Of a DNA stretch of 64,000 nucleotides, positions 1 to 11,575 are shown in pieces (positions within the stretch are counted from its first letter, which is position 1; every line of letters begins with the position of its first letter). The notes beneath the pieces are model-generated. The model had not been told where the DNA came from, did not search any database, and saw nothing but the letters and a program-made list of their open reading frames with translations. Position numbers and translations under genes: made by a program. The stretch is from Siphonodentalium dalli (lineage: Eukaryota > Mollusca > Scaphopoda > Gadilida > Siphonodentaliidae): assembly GCA_032622095.1 (NCBI GenBank), contig CP136064.1, positions 3,406,280-3,470,279 of the forward strand, read 5' to 3'.

Positions 1-476
1 TTTACCGCTATATCAACAAATTTATCGGGAATCTTCCACGTAGGTATGTTTGAGATTTCTCTTCTAACCAGCCATGTCTGTTGGATTCTCCTCAATTGGG
101 TCAGAATTACCAAAGACCACACAAATGATAAGTTCTATAACATAATGGTACTTTTTCTTATGGGGGAGGGGGGTCAAGTGACAAATATTGAATGGGCATT
201 TCCATGAACATCTCTGGAACAAAAGATGCTTTATACCGGTAGTTGCAAATAATTCTGGGTGTGACTTGAAGGGATATTGAAAAATTAACAATAATACATA
301 TTTACACAATGTACCGGTATCTGGTGGGGTCTGCTTGGAACTTGTTCCATTGGAATGTTGATGTGTTTATTTTTGAATTTTATATTGATTATTTTAATAG
401 TAGGTCACGTGTTGTAATTCTGGAAAATAATTATCTAAAATTTCTAGGCCACCCACCAGTTAAATGTTGTGACTGT
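1..476. other. Unassigned AT-rich DNA with a diverged repeat
   Basis: No gene is seen. About 190-330 resembles 50300-50430: both contain a segment around TTGCAAATAATTCTGGGTGT and a TATTTA...ATCTGG end. This suggests two old copies of the same interspersed repeat. Confidence 0.4.
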
Positions 477-1357
477 TTAAAGGGGGACTGTATACTAAAT
501 CCGGCCATTAAAGGGGCACTGTATACTAAATCCGGCCATTTATTGGACCATCTCCTTTTATACTCAACAAACTATAATGGCAACAAATGAATGAATTTGA
601 GACATGGATTAACCATTTACCCAACAGAATGGTCCTGTGCCAATGCATTCTCTTATATATGCGAGTTGACCATAGGTCGCCTCGCATATATAAGAGAATG
701 CATTGGCTTAACACATATTAAAAATGATAAAATTGTCAAAGAATGTAGAAAAATATTTTTAAAAATGTAAGAAAAAATTATAAAATTGTTAAAGAATGTA
801 AGAAAAAATGGTAAAAAGTGTTAAAAAAAGATTTTTTTTTAAGCCAATGCATTCTCTTATATATGTGAGGCGACCTATGGTCGACTCGCATATATAAAAG
901 AATGCATTGGCACAGGGCATAACTGTAACCATCACAACGTGGTCAATGAACCGGTTCCAATGATATCCATATTTGTATGGTGTTATTGAGACAGACCGAA
1001 GATATTTTAGGCTGTTGAAGCTTTATTTGGGCATTTTTAGCCGTTTTTTTTGGGTAAATGGTTAATGCAAAATGCACTAATGTGCTATGAATGATGCAAA
1101 CAACATAATTATAATGAAAATGAAATTATAACTTGATTCATAAAATCATTTTCATTATAATTACCATATTCTTTGCATCGTTCATAGAGCATATCTAACT
1201 AGAACTAATCCATGGCTCAAATTCATTCATTTGTTGCACACTGTATATTCTGTTGAGTATAAAAGGAGATATTCATTCATTTGTTGCATATATTCTGTTG
1301 AGTATAAAAGGAGATGGTCCCATAAATGACCGGATTTAGTGTACAGTTCCCCTTTGA
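477..1357. mobile_element. TTAA-type palindromic MITE (family D) split by a nested MITE
   Basis: The ends are inverted: TTAAAGGGGCACTGTATAC on the left (with a tandem second copy of the end at 508) and GTACAGTTCCCCTTT on the right. The middle is a large palindrome containing CATTTTCATTATAATTA arms. The TTAA boundary suggests piggyBac- or Kolobok-type mobilisation. No coding capacity is present. A family-A MITE (609-1065) is inserted at a TTAA inside it. Other copies are at 49400-49753 and 50881-51152. Confidence 0.7.
609..1065. mobile_element. TTAA MITE family A (nested)
   Basis: It is bounded by TTAACCATTTACCCAACA and its inverted counterpart at TTAA 1062-1065. It contains two copies of the window's common hairpin module (arm CCAATGCATTCTCTTATATA) separated by an A/T-rich spacer, and then the GATATTTTAGGCTGTTGAAG segment typical of the family. 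Confidence 0.75.
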
Positions 1358-1680
1358 AGATAGTTTTAATAATTTTTTCTTGTATTCTTTAACAATTTTA
1401 TAATTTCACCCATACAGAGCCCCAGACAAACATGAGCTGACGACACTCTTCTATATGCTTTTATATATGTGTGGGGCTCCCTGCAGGGTAATGGATGTTT
1501 TTTATTTTCATGTCCTAAAATTTTACGAAACATTTATTTTAAAAAAATGATAAAAAATTGTTAGGCCAATGCATTCTCTTATATATGCGAGGCGACCTAT
1601 GGTCGACTCGCATATATAAGAGAATGCATTAGCACAGGGTATATATGGCCGGATTTAGTATACAGTACCTCTTTAAAGAT
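1358..1680. mobile_element. Hairpin module with an extra internal segment and a family-D right end
   Basis: About 1366-1560 matches the insert at 30010-30180 (CACCCATACAGAGCCCCAG and GTGGGGCTCCCTGCAGGG form an internal stem). The common hairpin follows at 1564-1638, and then an inverted family-D end (TTAGTATACAGTACC) stops at TTAA 1673-1676. This is a composite of MITE parts. Confidence 0.55.
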
Positions 1681-2232
1681 ATATAATCCAAATTAACGCT
1701 CCTAAATTTACTATTTCTTTAGCTTCGGGGGGTAAACAATATTTGATTCGAGTTGTGGCTCAAAGAGTTATCAGATATCAATTTTTGAAATCTGTTATTT
1801 TTCACCACCTGGAATATTTAACGAGCCGACTGACATACTCTCGATACCAAATTGCTATGAACAATATGTTGATATTTAACACGTTTTGGAAAATGTTTAT
1901 ACTAGAGTTGACAGTTGTTAGAATTATTGTTTGGTAATTAATCGATTCTGATAATGAAAGAGTCTTTTGAAAAAATGTTGTTGTTGTGGGAATCAGATGA
2001 TACGGTGACCATCGAATCAGATTGTGTACCTTTAATGAATCATGATATGTATGCTTGTAGTCTCTGATCCAAACCCCTTCCCAAATGTCCTTGCCACCAA
2101 CATCACAGCTTTATATATAGCAGGACAGGATGAACAGGGATAAGACTTACATGTACATTTGTAAATTATGAACTATTAATATTCTTCGACAGCCCTGAAA
2201 ACCAAATTTTCCCCTACACAGGCATGCGATTA
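1681..2232. other. Unassigned DNA
   Basis: AT-rich sequence with short open frames only (for example 64 residues at 1743-1937) that look like chance. No repeat or gene was recognised. Confidence 0.4.
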
Positions 2233-2963
2233 TATTAATATGCACACTATATATACTGGGTCATCTGGCTCTGTATATTAATATGCACACTATATATACT
2301 GGGTCATCTGGCTCTGTATATTAATATGCACACTATATATACTGGGTCATCTGGCTCTGTATATTAATATGCACACTATATATACTGGGTCATCTGGCTC
2401 TGTATATTAATATGCACACTATATATACTGGGTCATCTGTCTCTGTATATTAATATGCACACTATATATACTGGGTCATCTGGCTCTGTATATTAATATG
2501 CACACTATATTTACTGGGTCATCTGGCTCTGTATATTAATATGCACACTATATTTACTGGGTCATCTGGCTCTGTATATTAATATGCACACTATATATAC
2601 TGGGTCATCTGGCTCTGTATATTAATATGCACACTATATATACTGGGTCATCTGGCTCTGTATATTAATATGCACACTATATATACTGGGTCATCTGGCT
2701 CTGTATATTAATATGCACACTATATTTACTGGGTCATCTGGCTCTGTATATTAATATGCACACTATATATACTGGGTCATCTGGCTCTGTATATTAATAT
2801 GCACACTATATTTACTGGGTCATCTGGCTCTGTATATTAATATGCACACTATATTTACTGGGTCATCTGGCTCTGTATATTAATATGCACACTATATTTA
2901 CTGGGTCATCTGGCTCTGTATATTAATATGCACACTATATTTACTGGGTCATCTGGCTCTGTA
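2233..2963. repeat. 43-bp minisatellite, 17 copies
   Basis: The unit starts TATTAATATGCACACTATAT and ends GGCTCTGTA. All 17 copies are exactly 43 bp. One position varies between A and T (ATATATAC or ATATTTAC), reading A for copies 1-6, T 7-8, A 9-11, T 12, A 13, T 14-17. Copy 5 also has TCTGTCTC for TCTGGCTC. Divergence is low, so expansion is recent. Confidence 0.97.
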
Positions 2964-3326
2964 ACTAATTATTGGCTGAAGCTTGGTATCTGTCACAAAT
3001 TTTGCATAATCAAGAAATCCAATAATTGTATCTGGCTACATGGGATTCTCTCTGTTCCTGGAATTAATCTTTTATCACTAATTGGTCATGTGACCTCTCA
3101 CCTGGGAATCCGCCTTCTGTGATGCTTTAGTGAATAAATGAAGACCTGAGATGTTATCAGGGATCTGTCTGTGTCTTGTTAGCTGCCCTCAATGTTCTTG
3201 CTTTGTATAGTGGTTTGTTGTAAGTGATATTACAGACATTCTTCAAAAGTAAGTTGTGTGGTGGCTGTTGACTTCTTAATATGGTATACTATTGATAAAG
3301 ATGGCATATCTTATCAAATCTTCTAC

Positions 3327-3726
3327 TTAACCCTTTACCCAACAAACCGGCCAAAACCGGCCAAATAAAGCTTCAACAGCCTAAAATATCTTCGGTCTGT
3401 CTCAATAGAACCATACAAATATGGATATCATTGGAACCGGCTCCTTGACCACATTGTGATAGTTACAGTTATGCCCTGTGCCAATGCATTCTCTTATATA
3501 TGCGAGTCGATCATAGGTCGCCTCGCATATATAAGTGAATGCATTGGCCTAAAAAAAATCTTTTTTTAACACTTTTTACCATTTTTTCTTACATTCTTTA
3601 ACAATTTTATAATTTTTAATGTGTTAAGCCAATGCATTCTCTTATATATGCGAGGCGACCTATGGTCGACTCGCATATATAAGAGAATGCATTGGCACAG
3701 GGCCGTTCTGTTGGGTAAAGGGTTAA
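3327..3726. mobile_element. TTAA MITE family A
   Basis: Ends TTAACCCTTTACCCAACA and GTTGGGTAAAGGGTTAA. Two common hairpins lie inside. It is flanked by an identical 49-bp direct repeat (3276-3324 and 3723-3771) that itself begins with TTAA. Confidence 0.85.
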
Positions 3727-4020
3727 TATGGTATACTATTGATAAAGATGGCATATCTTATCAAATCTTCTCTTATAAAATAATAATTTTGAATTATAAA
3801 CAGACCTGTCAACATGAAACTACATGTAAGAAACAATGATATCGGACAGGACATTCAAACATGAAATTATGGGTTGATATAAATCCATCTTTATACTTTT
3901 AAGTGGAATTTGTAAATGCCTGATGTTCCCTCCGTTTCTTTAAAATTAAAAGAATAGAAAGTTTTGTTATTATTGGAAGCACGTAATTGTTGCCCAGAGG
4001 AGATAAAAATATCTTTATAA

Positions 4021-4494
4021 TACAGTAATGCCCCTAAGTAATCAACTCCTTAACCAGAGCAGAATTATGGGTAACTTTTCAGGATTTAGTCGGAAATATG
4101 GCTTGTTGCCATTCATCGGAAAGCTATGAATGGCAACAATGCATATGGACTAAATCCTGAAAAGTTACCCATAATTCTGCTCTGGTTAACCCTTTGAGTG
4201 CCAGGTCCGATTTTTGTATCAACCCATATACCCTGTGCCAATGCATTCTCTTATATATGCGAGTCGACCATAGGTCGCCTCGCATATATAAGAGAATGCA
4301 TTGGCCTAACAATTTTTCATCATTTGTTATTATTTTTTACAATTTTAATAATTTTTTAAAAAGCTAAAAAAAAAAAATGTTTTTAATTATTTTTATTTTT
4401 TTAGGGCCGATTTTACAGACCGTAAATTAGGGCCGATGAGATCGACCCTGGCACTGAAAGGGTTAAGGAGTCGATTACTTAGGGCATTACTGTA
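4021..4494. mobile_element. TA-flanked pogo-like MITE (family E) with nested TTAA MITE
   Basis: The inverted ends begin TACAGTAATGCCCCTAAG and finish CATTACTGTA, with TA on both sides. The arms contain AGAATTATGGGTAACTTTTC and ATTTAGTCGGAAATATGG. A family-B TTAA MITE interrupts the right arm at 4196-4466. Confidence 0.85.
4196..4466. mobile_element. TTAA MITE family B (nested)
   Basis: Ends TTAACCCTTTGAGTGCCAGG and CTGGCACTGAAAGGGTTAA. It holds one common hairpin module followed by an A/T-rich spacer and inverted copies of GGGCCGATTTTACAG-type sequence. Confidence 0.8.
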
Positions 4495-5007
4495 GCATGA
4501 AAAATACTGATGATTATTGAATAAGTGAAGATCTCAGATGATATTGGGAATCTATCTGTGTCTTGTTTACAGCCCTCAGTGTGATTGCTTCATAGAGCTG
4601 TTTATATTGATTCTGTTTGTAGATAGGGATATTACACATGTTCTTCAATTATAAATATTTGGCTTCTGAACAGGGTATACCATTTAAAGATGGCATATCT
4701 TATCAGGTTCATGGGTATAAACTAATAATTTTCAATTAGATTGTCTTGTCAACATGAGCTTCTGTAACTAAGAATTTTTTTTCGGCAAGGGTATTAAAAC
4801 ATGACATTTTTGGTTCAAAATCTATCTTGATACTTTTAAGTGAAATTTGTATATACATGTAACACCAAATGTTCCCTGTTTTATAGAAGATAATGCAAAC
4901 TTTTCTTTAAAAAGAATATAAATTTGTGTTGTTACTGGAAGTGTTGCCCAGAGAAGATAAAATATCTTTACAATAGCATGGAAAATCCAGATGATAATTG
5001 AATACTG

Positions 5008-5380
5008 TTAACCCTTTACCCAACAAACCGGCCAAAAATGCCCAAATAAAGCTTCAACAGCCTAAAATATCTTCGGTCTGTCTCAATAACACCATACAAA
5101 TATGGATATCATTGGAACTGGTTCATTGACCACATTGTGATGGTTACAGTTATGCCCTGTGCCAATGCATTCTCTTATATATGCGAGTTGACCATAGGTC
5201 GCCTCGCATATATAAGAGAATGCATTGGCCTAAAAAAAAAAATCTTACATTTTTTAACAATTTTTATAATATTTTTCTACATTCTTTGACAATTTTATCA
5301 TTTTTAATATGTGTTAAGCCAATGCATTCTCTTATAGAGAATGCATTGGCACAGGGCCGTTCTGTTGGGTAAAGGGTTAA
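5008..5380. mobile_element. TTAA MITE family A, second hairpin internally deleted
   Basis: Both TTAA-bounded inverted ends are intact. The first common hairpin is complete. In the second, the loop and inner arms are lost, so CTCTTATAGAGAATGC remains as a short perfect stem. Confidence 0.8.
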
Positions 5381-5599
5381 AACATGACATTTTTGGTTCA
5401 TAATCTATCTTTTTATAGCTATTGTTATTTATTATATAGTTGCCCATGAATTATAAGGTTTTAGCAATGAGATATAAGTGATATCCCACTAGTGAGATAT
5501 CGATATGTCACTGGTATTATTGCGCCGTATGGATCCTCATGTGTGTTGTCGGGTTATACTTCATAGTGAATGATTTCCTGCACACATCATGTACTGACA

Positions 5600-5601
5600 T
5601 T

Positions 5602-5632
<31 letters not shown>

Positions 5633-5800
5633 CATCGGCAAGTAACGAAAGTATATAATAAATACAAAATCTAAACTTTTTGAGTGTTTTAAATATGGGA
5701 CTATTTTTTGGGGCGTAATGTGTCAGCTTGAAATTTCTTATGTATTGATATTCATTGGGGGCCATAGGCAAGTAACTAAAGTATATAATAAACAGAATAT
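5600..5800. repeat. Poly-G tract and a tandem pair of diverged segments of about 150 bp
   Basis: A run of 27 G occupies 5606-5632. The sequence after it (CGGCAAGTAACGAAAGTATA) recurs at 5765-5785 as AGGCAAGTAACTAAAGTATA after a run of only five G. The long G run probably arose by slippage in one copy. Confidence 0.75.
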
Positions 5801-5949
5801 CCACACTTTTTCAGTGGATATGGGTTAAATCTCATTCGTGATGACAAAACATTTGAATTTCCACTCGTGGCTAAAGCCACTCGTGGAAATTCAATGTTTT
5901 GTCATCACTCATGAGATATAACCCATATCCACTGAAAAAGTGTGGATAT
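5797..5949. repeat. Near-perfect palindrome (foldback MITE)
   Basis: Arms of about 74 bp start ATATCCACACTTTTTCAGTG and meet at a GTGGCTAAAGCCAC centre. The ends share the sequence of the adjacent repeat. No coding potential is present. Confidence 0.85.
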
Positions 5950-6058
5950 CCTCTATTGATTCAGTTTGTTGATAAGAATATTACAGACAACCTTCAAACG
6001 TAAGTTATGTACCGTAGTGTTGTGTAGTGGCTGTTGACTTCTTAATATGGTATACTAT

Positions 6059-6505
6059 TTAAAGATGGCCCTTTCAGTGCCAGGGGCCGATCTCATCGGC
6101 CCTAATTTACGGTCTGTAAAATCGGCCCTAAAAAAATTAGATTTTTTTGGGTTGAATATTTTTTGGGTATGCTTAAGCATGCTATAGCGAACTTAAAAAC
6201 AAACTGGATAAAACCTTAGGGGCATGTTATAACTCAAAACTATCACCAAGTATTCATAGTAATAATTTTGATGCCCATGAAAAACGTAAGATTCCCTGGC
6301 ACTCAAGCTACAAAATAAGTCTGTTAATGAATATAAGAAAAAATTATTAAAATTGTAAAAAATTGTAAAAAATAATAACAAATGATGAAAAATTGTTAGG
6401 CCAATGCATTCTCTTATATATGGTCGACTCCCATATATAAGAGAATGCATTGGCACAGGGTATATGGGTTGATACAAAAATCGGACCTGGCACTGAAAGG
6501 GTTAA
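6059..6505. mobile_element. TTAA MITE family B with a 10-bp flanking duplication
   Basis: The left end CCCTTTCAGTGCCAGG follows TTAAAGATGG, and the right end CTGGCACTGAAAGGG is followed by the same TTAAAGATGG. The target duplication is therefore 10 bp rather than the bare TTAA. One common hairpin with a shortened loop is present near 6402-6456. Confidence 0.75.
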
Positions 6506-7986
6506 AGATGGGGTATTTTATCACGTTCATTGATATAAAAATAATAAGTTTGAATCAGACAGACTTGACAATTCGGGTTGAAAATCTATCTTTATACTAT
6601 TAATTGAAATTTGTAAAAACCTGATGTTCCCTCCATATAAATTTTTCTAAAGAAAATACAAACGTTTCTTTTAAAATAATAGATATTCCAACGACTGCAG
6701 TGATTTTTATCAGAAGAATAAGTGAAACTTTTCTTTAAAAAGAATATAAATTTGTGCTGTTACTGGAAGTGTTGCCCAGAGGAGATAAAATATCTTTACA
6801 ATGTCGTGAAAAACCCTGATTATTGAATAAGTGAAGATCTCTGATGTTATCAAGAATATGTCTGCATATATTGTTTACAACCATCAATGTTGTAGCTATA
6901 TATGGCTGTGTATATTGATTCAGTTTGTTGATAGGGATATTACAGACAACCTTCAAAAGTAAGTTATGTTGTGGCTGTTGACTTCTCAATATGGTATACA
7001 AGTCCGTAGCCAGCCACTAGCAAAGACAGTTCATCATATATTATGAGGGCATTGGACACGAGCTGTGAAGCGACGAGAGGGGGTGTCCCCTATCGCATTG
7101 AGGGGGGTCAGGGGTTTCTCCCCCGGTGAAATTTTTTGAAAAATATGATGCAAACGGCGTATTTTAGATCCGCACTGAAACAAAAAAGTTGAGCTTTGAT
7201 TTTTCCAAGTTTTCTCTCACAGGCCTGGATCTGAACGCTACTAGTATCTATATAGCCTAGCTGTTCTAAATGAACCAATTGTCTTGTGCATGGGGGAGTA
7301 ACATAATCCACTGGGTCTGACCATGGATCGAACCAGTATAAGACAAGTTTGTGACCTGAACCTGAAAATGTCTAAATCCTAACATCTATAGTAATCTATC
7401 TGCTCCCCCGATTTGTTTTTCTTAAGTTATTTATAAGTTTTTAACTGACCATAGGGGAGGGGCCAAGACACACTGGGCCGACCATAGATCGGCCCTGTGT
7501 AAGAAAATTTTGAAATCTGAACATACAAATTACAAAATCCTAGTATCTATTAAGTAGGCTCAATGTTTCCAAATGTTAGAAACTTTAAACCAGACAACCC
7601 CTATAAGGTTGGAAAATTTCCAATTGATGGTCATTTCAGTCAAAAATTTGGACCAAAAGGAGGAAAATATGTAAATGATGGTCTAAAACAAAATAGATTG
7701 TTGGAAAATCGATCTACAAAATCGATTTTAACCTATTGTTTCGTGTGACATTTCCAACTATTGTTATGTCGGGCATGATATTTCGAACAGTTTTGACCAA
7801 GGTTGATGGACATACAGTAGCTTAATTGGTACTCTGTAGTATTTTCGTGTACCTGCCTCTGCCCCGGCTATGTGCTTTACACGACACCCTTTCGTTGTAT
7901 GTATGGGTCTTTATATCCAGTGATTGCGGCTGGCTGCTTTTAGTTGGTTATGTTGATGAACCACATGCAGGTCGAATTCCGGACCC
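6506..7986. other. Old tandem-segment remnants and unassigned DNA
   Basis: 6506-7000 is a copy of the 0.9-kb degenerate repeat. 7000-7560 interrupts it with sequence unlike its surroundings, including a G-rich stretch (AGCGACGAGAGGGGGTGTCC) that may be part of another DNA element. No intact ends or genes were seen. Confidence 0.4.
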
Positions 7987-8165
7987 TTAAGCTGCTTTCA
8001 CATACCTGCGGCTGATGCAGGTAGATCTATGCATCCGATTTCAAAACGTTGCGCTTAACTGTGTCCACCGCAACCCCAGTGATATATATGTATGGTTTGA
8101 AACGTTGTGCCTATATAATCCGATAGCCGCATGCATCAGCAGCATGTCAGTGAAAGCAGCTTTAT
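7987..8165. mobile_element. Short TTAA-type MITE
   Basis: Imperfect terminal inverted repeats: TTAAGCTGCTTTCACATACC on the left and GTGAAAGCAGCTTTA on the right, each followed inward by GCTGATGCA-type sequence. The length is about 180 bp and there is no coding sequence. Confidence 0.65.
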
Positions 8166-8465
8166 ACCGACATGTGTTGGCGGTCTATATATGTTGAATT
8201 TGTGTGCACCAGTCTCTATTCAAACTACATGTAAGCCTGCATGTAGTATATGACTATATCTATATACATACATACGTTGTTTGTTCGAAGGGAGGTCCCG
8301 CTCAGCAAAATTTTGCCGTTTGGTCAACTGCTGCACATGACACGTTCACCCGAACGGCAATTACCACCACCGGGCACATGCAGGCAGAAGGGCCGTTCGT
8401 TCGAAGGGTACGAACCCCCTTGGCTACGGGCTTGGTATACTATTAATAAAGTTGGCATATCTTAT

Positions 8466-8721
8466 CAGGTTCCAAGGCTTGAAATAGGGTGTCTGTCATT
8501 TGCAGAATGAGGTCCACAGAGGGTGAATTTAGTAATACTACCCCACGTAGCGGGCTAACATCACCAAATTCACCCTCTGGGGACCTCATTCTGCTTACGC
8601 CTCAGCAGAATGAGGTTCCCAGAGGGTGAATTTGGTGATGCTAGCCCGCTATGCAGGGTAGCATCACTAAATTCACCCTCTGGGGACCTCTTTCTGCAAA
8701 TGACAGATACCCTATTTCAAG
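8466..8721. repeat. Large inverted repeat containing two smaller hairpins
   Basis: The outer arms are CTTGAAATAGGG and CCCTATTTCAAG with TGTCATTTGCAGAATGAGG inside. Each half is itself a hairpin built from AGAGGGTGAATTT and AAATTCACCCTCT, so a four-arm fold is possible. It sits inside a copy of the 0.9-kb repeat. Confidence 0.85.
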
Positions 8722-9071
8722 GTTTGTCAGGTTCATGGGTATAAAATAATAATTTTGAATCAAATAGAACTGTCAATGACTCAACATCAGCTTCTGTAAC
8801 TAAGAAACAATTACGACTCAACATCAGCTTCTGTAACTACCGGTAAGAAACAATTTTTTGGTCTAAGTTTTCCATGATATTGGACATTGTAGTATTTGTT
8901 TACAAATTACGTAATTCCCAAGTGGTTTAGGCATAGAAATATAAATCAGAGAGGTACCTGTCTAGTGTCGCTAATTACAGTTAGAGAAACCCTCATTTGC
9001 ATATCCAATAAGAGAGCGCTATCCATTCGCTCATTGGTTACTCTTATGGAGGAAATTATTGGCGCAGTTAA
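8722..9071. other. 0.9-kb repeat remnant and unassigned DNA
   Basis: It contains a short direct repeat (GACTCAACATCAGCTTCTGT at about 8776 and 8816). No gene was seen. Confidence 0.4.
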
Positions 9072-9456
9072 TTAACCCTTTACCCAACAGAAAGGCCCTG
9101 TGCCAATGCATTCTCTTATATATGTGAGTCGACCATATAAGAGAATGCATTGGCTTAACACATTAAAAATTATAAAATTGTTAAAGAATGTAAGAAAAAA
9201 TGGTAAAAAGTGTTAAAAAAAAGATTTTTGTTAGGCCAATGCATTCTCTTATATATGCGAGGCGACCTATAGTCGACTCGCATATATAAGAGAATGCATT
9301 GGCACAGGGCATAACTGTAACTATCACAATGTGGTCAAGGAGCCGGTTCCAATGATATCCATATTTGTGTGGTTCTATTGAGACAGACCGAAGATATTTT
9401 AGACTGTTGAAGCTTTATTTGGCCGGTTTTGGCCGTTTTGTTGGGTAAAGGGTTAA
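9072..9456. mobile_element. TTAA MITE family A
   Basis: TTAACCCTTTACCCAACA and GTTGGGTAAAGGGTTAA ends with two common hairpins, the first with part of its loop deleted. The second half carries the GGCCGGTTTTGGCCG segment. Confidence 0.85.
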
Positions 9457-9906
9457 TGAGCTATCACAACTAGCTTTCGCGCGAATTCTTTGTATTGTCA
9501 TTCAGTAAATTGACTCCAACGTAGCAAGGTCCTCCGATTTGGGAGCCTAACAGGGCTAGTTGAAATTATTTTCTTTTTACTTTCAAGTGAAATTTATATA
9601 ACACCAGATGTTTTCTCCATTTTTTAAAAAGAAAATACAAACATTTATTTACATTCATTTCTTGTATTTATATATCTTTTTGATGATTTATTTTCACAAA
9701 ATCTGCTGAGAATTTGAGACTTGCCCACTCAGCACTTTAAGTCATCCCAATATAAGATTTTCATGCACTTATCAACGATCACATAACAATATAAATAACT
9801 GACTTCAAATGCAAACTGCTGAACTTTTAAAAGCATGCCCAATTATTCTGCTGACCGATTTTAGTGATTAGGTCAACATTTTATGATGTCGTGTTCGTGT
9901 TACGGT

Positions 9907-10809
9907 CAGTGTTCGCGCTGGACCGAAAAAAACTTTAGCCAAAAGTTCAGCCAAATGAAAATTTTATTAGCCAAATGAAAAAAACTTTAGCCAAATGTTT
10001 TTTAGCCAAATTAAAAAAAACTATGGCCAAATTAAATCATCGTTTTCTGGTCGGTTCACAATTAATGACTAAAACGTCAAATCTAACAGACAGAGGTAAA
10101 ATACACAATAATTTAACTAATTTTAATGAACTAGAAATATCATTTATTAAAAATTTATTAATCTTTATTGTCCTTCTTAATGTCATAAATTTTTTGTTTT
10201 ATATCAATATCTTTTTTTAAATCATTAAATATTAATTATCCTTGCGAAAATATTGTGACATCTGGAACTTAATATTGTTACGCCATTATCAAATTGCAAT
10301 CTGTCATAAAAGCATGCATATTATTTTGAATGTATCGGTATTGACGACAAATAGCCACAAAATATCTGTCGTGATTCACATTTGGCTGATTAAGCTATTG
10401 TCTTACACTTGGTACTCATAAACCTTGACCGTCATAAATGCAATGTCATCATAAACATGCATTGTGCAGGAGTCCCGTGAGTGACCAGACAGACAATGGG
10501 GGATTAGAGGATTAAATGTAAAATAATGATTTTTTTGCTGTTTCGTGCAGAGTGACGGGTTTCCCTTTGTACTGTCCGCGATCGGGTTTCCCTTTGTACA
10601 GTCGGCGATAAATTCCCACTTACGATGTTTCCGGACTAGATCGTTCACATCACAGAATTGAAAACCCACTTGCCAAAAATTCATGCTTTCAGTCTCCATT
10701 TGGGGTCCAAAAAAGTTTAGCCAAAAGTTTAGCCAAATGAAATTTTTATTAGCCAAATTCGAAAACGATTAGCCATTGGCTAATTTGGCTACCGACAGCG
10801 CGAACACTG
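9907..10809. mobile_element. hAT-type non-autonomous element with 8-bp target duplication
   Basis: The terminal inverted repeat CAGTGTTCGCGCTG is perfect at both ends. It is flanked on both sides by GTTACGGT (9899-9906 and 10810-10817), the 8-bp duplication expected of hAT transposases. TTAGCCAAA-type motifs are clustered inside each end (about seven on the left to 10035, about five on the right from 10718), probably subterminal binding sites. The open frames inside (81 and 117 codons) show no transposase motifs. Confidence 0.9.
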
Positions 10810-10965
10810 GTTACGGTCTGTTTTTTTTAGATATTTTAAAACTAGTGACCCAATTGGCAGTTGACCATGCAATTACCGAACATGATTTAGCGAACACATA
10901 CGGCCTATGTAAATATTGCTGTTTGAGATAATCAATTAAGTTTATTGACCTGCATATTACAGACA

Positions 10966-11182
10966 TACAGTAATGCTCTAAGTAATCAACTTCTTAACCA
11001 CAGCAGAATTATGGGTAACTTTTCAGGATTCAGTCGGAAATATGGCTTGTTGCCATTCATCGGAAAGCTCTCCCCGAGAGCTTTCCGATGAATGGTAACA
11101 AGCCATATTTCCGACTAAATCCTGAAAAATTACCCATAATTCTGCTGTGGTTAAGAAGTCGATTACTTAGAGCATTACTGTA
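10966..11182. mobile_element. TA-flanked pogo-like MITE (family E)
   Basis: A near-perfect palindrome from TACAGTAATGCTCTAAG to AGCATTACTGTA with a central GAGAGC/GCTCTC turn. Confidence 0.88.
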
Positions 11183-11575
11183 CTTCTAATTTAATAACCG
11201 GTAATGTAAGTGTGGTATTGGCAGTCGAGTTCCTGGCATGGGTATAATATTAAAATTTAAAGATGTCAGTTATGTCCGTGTTTCCATTCATAAACACATG
11301 CTAATGCGATAACTCAAGCATTTGTTATTTAATTCTGTTCATATTGCATGTGTAGATTTATGATGACACACCCCTCACCTGTATAGTTTTTTGCTATTGA
11401 TCAGGAATCCACCCATCTCATGTCTGCTCTCCGGTGCAATAACTCAAGTGTTCTCATCTGATCATTTTCATATTTGATGTAAATAATACCAATAATGGTA
11501 TGACTCCATGGGCTATTCTCTATTCGGCGATGATTCATTGACTCCATGGGCTATTCTCTATTCAGCGATGATTCA
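11183..11575. other. Repeat remnant with a 38-bp direct duplication next to the array
   Basis: 11501-11538 is repeated at 11539-11576 (starting TGACTCCATGGGCTATTC) with one mismatch, immediately left of the big array. The rest is 0.9-kb repeat remnant and unassigned DNA. Confidence 0.7.

Larger units (their letters stand above)
3129..11250 (+). repeat. Degenerate tandem duplication of a segment of roughly 0.9 kb, interrupted by MITEs
   Basis: The same ordered landmarks recur in direct orientation: a GATGTTATCAGGGATCTGTCTG-like start cut here to GATGTTATCAGG, then CAGCCCTCAATGTT, ATATTACAGACA, TGGCTGTTGACTTCT, TGGTATACTATT, GGCATATCTTATCA, TAATAATTTTGAAT, ATCTTTATACTTTTAAGTG, CTGATGTTCCCTCC and TTGCCCAGAGGAGATAAA. 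Copies start near 3140, 4535 and 6833, and partial copies are at 5945, 8430 and 9560. A further start lies at about 24265, beyond the 12.6-kb array. The sequence is non-coding as far as I can see, and its origin is unknown. Confidence 0.65.
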
